A DNA stretch of 23,479 nt from positions 1 through 23,479 of the forward strand of contig CACYDL010000099.1 in assembly GCA_902773195.1 (NCBI GenBank), given 5' to 3'. Shown in pieces: positions 1-5,684 of this stretch. This DNA is from an uncultured Lachnospiraceae bacterium. GTDB taxonomy: Bacteria; Bacillota_A; Clostridia; Lachnospirales; Lachnospiraceae. Each line of letters opens with the position of its first letter. The stretch's first letter is position 1. Under the pieces are notes generated by a model. The model worked only from the letters and a program-made list of their open reading frames with translations. It was not told where the DNA came from and ran no database searches. The position numbers and the translations under genes were made by a program.

Positions 1-452
1 GCATCGCATCCTGGGCAATCCGCTATGCAGGCAGCTTCGACGGTGTGATCTGCAACCTGTCCGGTATGTCCACGCTGGAACAGGTGCAGGACAACATCAA
101 CAGCGTGCAGAATCTGGAGCCGCTGAGCGCAGATGAAATGGCACAGCTTCACGAGCTCGTTAAGCTTTATAAGGACGCCGGGCCGATCGGAGCGGATCTG
201 GAGAAATACCGGGGCCTTACTTATCACGGTGCGCCTGTGACGGCAGTCCTGGAGGCGTACAACATGTGCCAGCTTCAGCCGGATCCCGGGTTTTCGGATG
301 ACAACAACTATCTGAAAAATACCGTGGCGGAGGAAGCTCATCTGGATTTCTTCGGCGACATGCCGGAGGAGAAGGTCATCCTTTCAGACGGAACGGATGC
401 CACAGAGCTCGTGAAAAAGGCGGAGAGATGGCTCGTTGAGCACAGCTTCTGA
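1..452 (+). CDS. Aldo/keto reductase family protein, C-terminal part (5' end outside window)
   Basis: The reading frame is open from base 3, so the gene starts before the window. About 150 C-terminal residues are present. The segment SGMSTLEQVQDNINSV is typical of the last part of the TIM barrel in aldo/keto reductases of the COG1453 group, NAD(P)H-linked cytoplasmic oxidoreductases; the substrate cannot be told. In that group the barrel is normally followed by a ferredoxin-like tail with two clusters of cysteines for [4Fe-4S] centres. Here the tail is alignable in outline (GAPVTAVLEAYN matches the helix after the first cluster), but the cysteines are absent; only two scattered Cys residues remain. 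The stop is immediately followed by the remnant methyltransferase region. Family assignment is fairly sure, exact function unknown. Confidence 0.75.
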   Translation, partial: IASWAIRYAGSFDGVICNLSGMSTLEQVQDNINSVQNLEPLSADEMAQLHELVKLYKDAGPIGADLEKYRGLTYHGAPVTAVLEAYNMCQLQPDPGFSDDNNYLKNTVAEEAHLDFFGDMPEEKVILSDGTDATELVKKAERWLVEHSF

Positions 453-538
453 GGAAGCGCCGCGGAAGATCCGGACAGCTGCGGCGCGATCCATCAGACG
501 CATCCGTGAGTCTGTCCTGAAACGAGGGGGGATCCGCA

Positions 539-870
539 ATGAACAGAGAACTTTTCATCCAGGCAGTGCGGAAGTTCTCCGGGAGAATACCTATCTGTCC
601 CGGACGATCGAAGTGCAGAAGAACCAGCAGGTGATCGATACCGGCCTTTACGGCGTCGTGCGGCATCCGATGTACATGGCGACGCTCGTTCTGTTCCTGG
701 CCATGCCGCTGGTACTGGGATCTGTGATCTCCTTCCTGATCATGCTCTGCTACATCCCGATCATCGCAAAACGGATCCGGAATGAGGAGCAGGTCCTCAC
801 AAAAGAACTGCAGGGGTACGAGGCGTACAGGAAAAAAGTGAAGCACAGGCTGATCCCGTTTATCTGGTAA
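539..870 (+). pseudogene. Isoprenylcysteine carboxyl methyltransferase (ICMT)-family protein, internally deleted and frameshifted
   Basis: The C-terminal half is clear in frame from about 565: AEVLRENTYLSRTIEV, then RHPMY (an ICMT/PEMT cofactor-site motif), a hydrophobic pair of helices, and a tail ending KHRLIPFIW. Intact relatives are about 200 residues with several N-terminal membrane helices. A GGGGGG ribosome site at about 526-531 precedes an ATG at 539 whose frame reads MNRELFIQAVRKF, which looks like the normal N-terminus of this family, but that frame differs from the C-terminal one and stops soon after. The two halves meet at 568-577, so roughly 100 codons are missing and the frame is shifted. 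An ORF in the C-terminal frame can be extended upstream to 436, but its first ~45 residues resemble nothing in the family and it lacks a ribosome site. Likely non-functional; the family match is from memory. Confidence 0.7.
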
Positions 871-886
871 GGAAACATGTTTTCTG

Positions 887-914
887 ACGGTCGCTTTCCG
901 GGCGACCGTTTTTT
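887..914 (+). terminator. Rho-independent terminator after the methyltransferase remnant
   Basis: An 8-bp perfect stem, ACGGTCGC (887-894) with GCGACCGT (902-909), a 7-base loop, and a run of T at 909-914. It separates the remnant from the vWA gene and suggests that the next genes have their own promoter. Confidence 0.85.
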
Positions 915-925
915 ATTGGCCGCCT

Positions 926-933
926 GCTATACT
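926..933 (+). promoter_or_regulatory. Possible extended -10 promoter for the vWA/ARH-macrodomain genes
   Basis: The sequence TGCTATACT (from about 925) has the TGn extension and a 5/6 match to TATAAT at 928-933. No good -35 hexamer stands 17 bases upstream, where the terminator stem lies. Its place, directly after a terminator and about 60 bases before the vWA start, is the main argument. Confidence 0.35.
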
Positions 934-993
934 GGCCTCACGGTAAACGAAAACGGGGAACCGCCGCGGACGCGGCAGAAAGTGAGGACAGAC

Positions 994-1668
994 ATGAGAA
1001 AGGGACTGACGGAGCTGGTGATGATTCTTGACCGGAGCGGATCCATGAGCGGGCTTGAGGCGGATACGATCGGCGGCTTCAACAGTATGATCGACAGGCA
1101 GAAAAAGGAAGAAGGAGAGGCGTACGTCTCGGTCGTCCTGTTCGATGACGTCTCGGAAGTCATTTACGACAGGGTGGATATCCGGAAGGTTGAGCCGATG
1201 AACGAAAACCAGTACTATGTCCGGGGGTGCACGGCCCTTCTGGATGCCGTCGGCGGGGCGATCCGCCACATCGGGAACGTCCACCGATACGCCCGCGGGG
1301 AGGATGTTCCGGAGAAGACGCTTTTCATGATCACGACGGACGGCATGGAGAACGCAAGCCGCGCCTACAGTTATGAGAAGGTGCGCCGGATGATCGAGGA
1401 GCGGAAAGAGAAGGATCACTGGGAGTTCCTGTTCCTGGGCGCCAACATCGACGCTGTCTCGGCGGCGGGGAGAATCGGGATCAATGCGAACCGCGCCGCA
1501 TGCTGGGAGCATGACAGCGTGGGGACAAGGTATCACTACGAGGCGATGGAAAAAGCGGTCCGCATTGCGAGAAACGCTCCGTCGGCGGAGAGGATGAACG
1601 AGTGTCTTGACCAGGACTGCGTTCTGGAAGAGCTCCGCGAGGATTACAGAAGGCGTCACCGTGAGTGA
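994..1668 (+). CDS. Stand-alone vWA (MIDAS) domain protein
   Basis: A 224-residue protein that is almost entirely one von Willebrand factor A domain. The metal-ion-dependent adhesion site is complete: DxSxS at D13-S15-S17 (DRSGSMSG), the MIDAS threonine T80 in GCTALLDA, and D116 in TTDGMENAS. There is no signal peptide or membrane segment, so it should be cytoplasmic, where such domains usually act as protein-interaction modules, as in the TerY-like group. The start at ATG 994 is chosen because AGTGAGGA lies just upstream at about 981-988 and because the domain begins right there; the same frame is open back to 877 but that extension crosses the terminator. Only 46 bases separate its stop from the ARH-macrodomain gene, so the two are probably co-transcribed. 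Fold is certain, partner unknown. Confidence 0.85.
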   Translation: MRKGLTELVMILDRSGSMSGLEADTIGGFNSMIDRQKKEEGEAYVSVVLFDDVSEVIYDRVDIRKVEPMNENQYYVRGCTALLDAVGGAIRHIGNVHRYARGEDVPEKTLFMITTDGMENASRAYSYEKVRRMIEERKEKDHWEFLFLGANIDAVSAAGRIGINANRAACWEHDSVGTRYHYEAMEKAVRIARNAPSAERMNECLDQDCVLEELREDYRRRHRE

Positions 1669-1714
1669 AGGATACCGGAAGGGACTTATGTCTGCAGAGA
1701 GGGAGGGGTTATAC

Positions 1715-3553
1715 GTGAAAAACAGTTTCTGGAAAGACGGAATTCTGGGCGTCGTCACCGGCGACGCCCTGGGCTGCCCGGTTCAGTTCCTGAGCCGGGA
1801 AGAGATCGCGGCCAATCCGGTCACGACGATGACCGGACACGGAACCTATGATATGCCCGTCGGCACCTGGACCGACGACAGCAGTTTGACGCTGGCGACG
1901 CTCGTCAGTATTCAGGGAAACGGGGGCCTCAACCCGGCGGATATCATGTTCCGTTTCGCGCTCTGGCTGACGGAAGGCGAATATACGCCTTTCGGAGAGG
2001 CCTTTGACAACGGCCTGATGACGACCGAGGCGATTACCCGGTACATGAAGGAACGGGACATCGGGACGTGCGGCGGGCGCATGGAGTATGACAACGGAAA
2101 CGGATCCCTCATGCGGATCCTGCCGGTGTGCCTGTACTGCTATGAGCAGCAGAATAAGGGAGAAATGACCGATGAGGAGGCGGTTTCCGCCATTCATCAG
2201 GTCTCCGGGCTCACCCATAACCACATGCGGGCGAAGATCGCCTGCGGCTTATATTACTTCATGATCCGGGCGATTCTTCGCGGAAAGCGGGACGTTCGCG
2301 GAGCGGACGCGGATCTCATCGGAGCGCTGCAGCAGGGAATCGATGAAGGCGCCGCTTTCTACCGGCGGAATCTGTCCTGCGCGGCGGAGCTCTCCCACTA
2401 CGGAAGACTCCTGGATCTGTATGCGTTCCGGGACGTCCCGTCCTCCGGGATCCGCAGCACCGGCTACGTGGTTGACACGCTGGAAGCCGCGGTGTGGTCC
2501 CTGCTGAAAACCAATACCTTCGGGGACGCGCTGCTGACGGCGGTGAATCTCGGAGACGATACCGACACCGTCGGAGCCGTCTGCGGCGGGCTTGCCGGAC
2601 TGTTTTACGGCTGTGAAGACATTCCCGGGGAGTGGCTGCGGGTGATCCGGAGGCGCGGGTGGATCGAGCGCCTCTGTGAGACGCAGGCGGAAGGAAAAGC
2701 CGTGCAGCACCTGAGCCGTTTTGAGCGGAGAGAGAGGAATGTGCGGATTTTCAGGGACACTTCCGACGCGTGCAAAGAGAGCGCCCGTCTCAGCGAATCC
2801 ATACGGGAAACCACCAGGCAGAGAAAGCTGATACCGGAAGGAGACGTGCTTCCGGAGGTGAGGAAGGATCCGTACGCGGTCCCCGCGTCGGTCATCCTGT
2901 CCGGGAAGAGATCCTTCGAAGCGGCCCGGGCGTATGCCGGAAAGAAGACCTGCGTCCTGAACTTCGCTTCCGCCGTCAATCCGGGCGGAGGCGTGAAGAA
3001 CGGCTCTTCCGCCCAGGAAGAAGCGCTCTGCAGGTGCAGCACGCTGTATTTTGCGCTGGATACCCCGCGGATGATGACACGGTTCTACCTGCCGCACCGG
3101 GAGGCCGGGAATGCGCTTAACAACGACGATATCATCTATACGCCGAAGATCACGGTGTTCAAGAGCGACACGGACGCGCCGGAGAGGCTTCCCGAAGAGG
3201 CGTGGTATGAGACGGATGTGCTGACCTGCGCGGCGCCGGACCTCCGGGATTACGAAAAGAAGGACGGCCGCGGCATTGACGGGGAGCAGCTTCGGAAGCT
3301 CCTGGAGAAACGCATCAGAAGGATCTTTGAGGTCGCCGCGCTGGAGGAGAACGAGGTCCTGATCCTCGGCGCCTTCGGGTGCGGCGCCTTCCGAAATCCG
3401 CCCGACGTCGTCGCGGAGGTGTTCCGGCAGATGACGGAGGAGTTCCGGTACGCCTTTGAAACCATCGAATACGCGGTTTACTGCGCGGACTATGAGACAG
3501 GAAACTACGAAGCCTTTGAACGGGCGCTTGCCTTTCTGACGAAGGAGGCATAA
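1715..3553 (+). CDS. ADP-ribosylglycohydrolase fused to PARG-like macrodomain (TIGR02452 type)
   Basis: A 612-residue cytoplasmic protein with two enzymatic domains. Residues ~1-330 are an ARH/DraG-fold ADP-ribosylglycohydrolase: GDALG at 16-20, the metal-binding T53-D54-D55 (TWTDDS), GNGSLMR, and the second metal motif DDTDT at 281-285. Residues ~335-605 are a macrodomain of the bacterial PARG type, with GGG at 424-426 and the catalytic QEE at 434-436. Both active sites look intact. Each fold is known to remove ADP-ribose from proteins or to hydrolyse ADP-ribose derivatives; the true substrate here is unknown. The GTG at 1715 is preferred because GGAGGGG ends 6 bases upstream; an in-frame ATG at 1688 has a poorer ribosome site and overlaps nothing. 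The gene follows the vWA gene by 46 bases. Domain assignment is strong; the purpose of joining them is inference. Confidence 0.88.
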   Translation: MKNSFWKDGILGVVTGDALGCPVQFLSREEIAANPVTTMTGHGTYDMPVGTWTDDSSLTLATLVSIQGNGGLNPADIMFRFALWLTEGEYTPFGEAFDNGLMTTEAITRYMKERDIGTCGGRMEYDNGNGSLMRILPVCLYCYEQQNKGEMTDEEAVSAIHQVSGLTHNHMRAKIACGLYYFMIRAILRGKRDVRGADADLIGALQQGIDEGAAFYRRNLSCAAELSHYGRLLDLYAFRDVPSSGIRSTGYVVDTLEAAVWSLLKTNTFGDALLTAVNLGDDTDTVGAVCGGLAGLFYGCEDIPGEWLRVIRRRGWIERLCETQAEGKAVQHLSRFERRERNVRIFRDTSDACKESARLSESIRETTRQRKLIPEGDVLPEVRKDPYAVPASVILSGKRSFEAARAYAGKKTCVLNFASAVNPGGGVKNGSSAQEEALCRCSTLYFALDTPRMMTRFYLPHREAGNALNNDDIIYTPKITVFKSDTDAPERLPEEAWYETDVLTCAAPDLRDYEKKDGRGIDGEQLRKLLEKRIRRIFEVAALEENEVLILGAFGCGAFRNPPDVVAEVFRQMTEEFRYAFETIEYAVYCADYETGNYEAFERALAFLTKEA

Positions 3554-3641
3554 GATCTTAGGTAAATGACGGAGCAAGACCGTCAGGGCAGCCCGGGAAG
3601 GCCCGGCAGATGCCCGAAAAAAGGATCAGGGGAGGGCCGGA

Positions 3642-4523
3642 ATGGTTCGAAAAGCAGTCATCCTTATCGGTATTGTCTTGAGCCTGTTCCTGTGCGGATC
3701 CGGCAGAGCGGAGAATCCGGTTTTCCGCTGCGAGCTCAGGGAGGTCCATCCGGCGGCGGGCAGGCAGGGGATCTGTACGGAAAACGGGTATTACTGGGTA
3801 AGCGGCTCCGGGACGCTGACGAAATATGACGGCAGCTGGAATGTGATCGCGGAAAATACCGATCCCTTCGACGGCTACGACCTGGAGGTCAACCACATCG
3901 GCGACATCGATGTCTTTGAAAACGAGCTCTATCTGGGCGTGGAGTATTTCATGGACGGCGAAGGGAAGAACATACAGGTCGCCGTGTATGACGGAGATAC
4001 GCTGAAGCTGAAGAGAGTCTTTCCCTTCCGCCCGGACACCGGGCAGCTGGAGTGCAGTGGCATCGCCGTGGACGCCGTCACCCGGACGGTGTATATGACC
4101 TCGTGGATCGACGACGTGTCCAGTGAGTATCTCTATCTGTACGACCTCGATACAGGGGAATACAAGGGACGCCGGCACATGCGGCCGGGGCCGAAATGGC
4201 TGCAGGGAATCGCGTGCTTTGAAGGAAATCTGTATGTGACGAGCGACGACGGGGACGCGGACGCCGACGAGCCGGACCATCTGTACAGGATAGAACCTTC
4301 GGAGGACCGTGAGACGTGGGACGTCACGCCCGAACGAGCCTTCGACGACGTGACGCGGCAGGGCGAGATCGAAGGCCTGACCTTCGACGGGGACCGGCGG
4401 CAGTTTCTGCTTCTGTACAACCGGGGAGCCAGGATCATCGCGGGAATGCCCTCCGGCTTCTATGAGGGCTACGAGGAAGAGATCCATGAAGTATTCGTGT
4501 ATGATATCGCGGAAGAGAACTGA
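3642..4523 (+). CDS. Secreted beta-propeller-like protein of unknown function
   Basis: 293 residues. The N-terminus is a signal peptide: RK at 3-4, a hydrophobic core from A5 to about L17, then GSGRA with a likely signal peptidase I site after A23. C18 is preceded by LFL, which does not fit a lipobox, so I do not call it a lipoprotein. The mature part has repeated short beta-type segments (YDGSWNVIAENTD, GIAVDAVTRTVYM, LYDLDTGEYKG, GIACFEGNLYVTS, GLTFDGDRRQFLLLYN) as in NHL- or SMP-30-like propellers. An acidic stretch DDGDADADEPD near residue 205 resembles a calcium-binding loop. The start ATG has AGGGGAGG at 3628-3635. It lies 88 bases after the ARH-macrodomain gene and 21 before sbcD. I do not recognise a specific family. 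Confidence 0.65.
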   Translation: MVRKAVILIGIVLSLFLCGSGRAENPVFRCELREVHPAAGRQGICTENGYYWVSGSGTLTKYDGSWNVIAENTDPFDGYDLEVNHIGDIDVFENELYLGVEYFMDGEGKNIQVAVYDGDTLKLKRVFPFRPDTGQLECSGIAVDAVTRTVYMTSWIDDVSSEYLYLYDLDTGEYKGRRHMRPGPKWLQGIACFEGNLYVTSDDGDADADEPDHLYRIEPSEDRETWDVTPERAFDDVTRQGEIEGLTFDGDRRQFLLLYNRGARIIAGMPSGFYEGYEEEIHEVFVYDIAEEN

Positions 4524-4544
4524 CGCCGGCGGGAGGAGTTTTCT

Positions 4545-5684
4545 ATGAAACTGATTCATCTTTCGGATCTCCATCTCGGAAAACGCGTCAACGAGTTTTC
4601 CATGCTGGAAGATCAGAAGTATATTCTCATGAAAATACTGAACGTGATCGACGGGGAGAAGCCGGACGCCGTCCTGATCGCGGGCGACGTCTATGACAAA
4701 TCCGTGCCTTCCGCCGAGGCGGTCGGGCTGTTCGACGATTTTCTGGTGCGGCTCGCGAAGAAGCAGGTGCAGACCTTCGTGATCAGCGGGAACCACGACT
4801 CGCCGGAGCGGCTTGCTTTCGCGAACCGGCTGATCGACCTTTGCGGCATTCACCTGTCCCCGGTCTACAGCGGGAGGGTCGAAGCGGTGACGCTCACGGA
4901 TGAGTTCGGTCCGGTGAATTTCTATATGCTGCCCTTCGTCAAGCCGGTGAACGTGCGGCGTTTTTTCCCGGAGGAGGAGATCGCTTCCTTCACGGACGCG
5001 GTGGGGACCGCCGTGCGGCAGATGAATCCGGAACTGTCCCAGCGGAACGTGCTGATCACGCATCAGTTCGTGACCGGCGCGGCGCGGTCCGAGTCGGAGG
5101 AGAAATCGGTCGGCGGCGCCGACAACGTGGACGCCTCAGTCTTCGACGGGTGGGATTATGTGGCGCTGGGCCACATCCACGGCCCGCAGAACATCGGGTC
5201 GGAGCGGATCCGCTACTGCGGAACGCCGCTCAAATACTCGTTTTCCGAGGCGTCCCACCGGAAGTCCGTGAGTGTCGTGGAGCTCCGGGAGAAAGGCTCC
5301 GTCACGGTCCGCTGCGTGCCTCTTGCGCCGATGCGGGACATGGTCGAGCTGAGGGGCACCTACGACGAGGTGACGAGGAAGAGCTTCTATGAAGGCACGA
5401 CCTACCGGGAGGACTACGTCCACATTACGCTGACGGACGAGGAGGACGTCCCGGACGCCCTGGCGAAGCTCCGGGTGATCTATCCATACGTGATGAAGCT
5501 GGATTACGACAATCAGCGGACGCAGCACAGCCCGGTGTTCGCCGGCGGGGCGGACGTGGACCGCAGGACGCCCCCGGAGCTCTTCGCGGAGTTCTATGAA
5601 CAGCAGAACGGCCGGCCGATGTCGGCCGGGCAGGCGGCCTATATGCGCAGCCTGATGGAAACCGTGTGGGAGGAAAACCGATGA
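4545..5684 (+). CDS. sbcD: Exonuclease subunit SbcD (Mre11-type nuclease)
   Basis: 379 residues, the usual length. It is the nuclease half of the SbcCD (Mre11-Rad50) complex, which opens DNA hairpins and processes double-strand breaks with Mn2+. The calcineurin-like phosphoesterase motifs are all present: D8 and H10 in LSDLHLGK, GD at 47-48, GNHD at 82-85, H173 in LITHQF, and GHIHG with H210 and H212. GGGAGGAG lies 8-15 bases before the ATG. The last bases overlap the start of sbcC (ATGA), so translation is coupled and the two subunits should be made in a fixed ratio. The 21-base gap from the propeller-like gene suggests common transcription, but no functional link is evident. Confidence 0.96.
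   Translation: MKLIHLSDLHLGKRVNEFSMLEDQKYILMKILNVIDGEKPDAVLIAGDVYDKSVPSAEAVGLFDDFLVRLAKKQVQTFVISGNHDSPERLAFANRLIDLCGIHLSPVYSGRVEAVTLTDEFGPVNFYMLPFVKPVNVRRFFPEEEIASFTDAVGTAVRQMNPELSQRNVLITHQFVTGAARSESEEKSVGGADNVDASVFDGWDYVALGHIHGPQNIGSERIRYCGTPLKYSFSEASHRKSVSVVELREKGSVTVRCVPLAPMRDMVELRGTYDEVTRKSFYEGTTYREDYVHITLTDEEDVPDALAKLRVIYPYVMKLDYDNQRTQHSPVFAGGADVDRRTPPELFAEFYEQQNGRPMSAGQAAYMRSLMETVWEENR

Noticed and set aside
436..538. Extended start of the methyltransferase-like frame at 436, overlapping the aldo/keto reductase gene
   Set aside because: The added residues are unlike the family and no ribosome site precedes them; a proper site and family-like N-terminus lie at 539 in another frame, so a broken gene explains the region better.
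3554..3641. Terminator between the ARH-macrodomain gene and the propeller-like gene
   Set aside because: Small stems (GACGG/CCGTC and CCGGG/CCCGG) are present, but A residues rather than T residues follow, so read-through is more likely.
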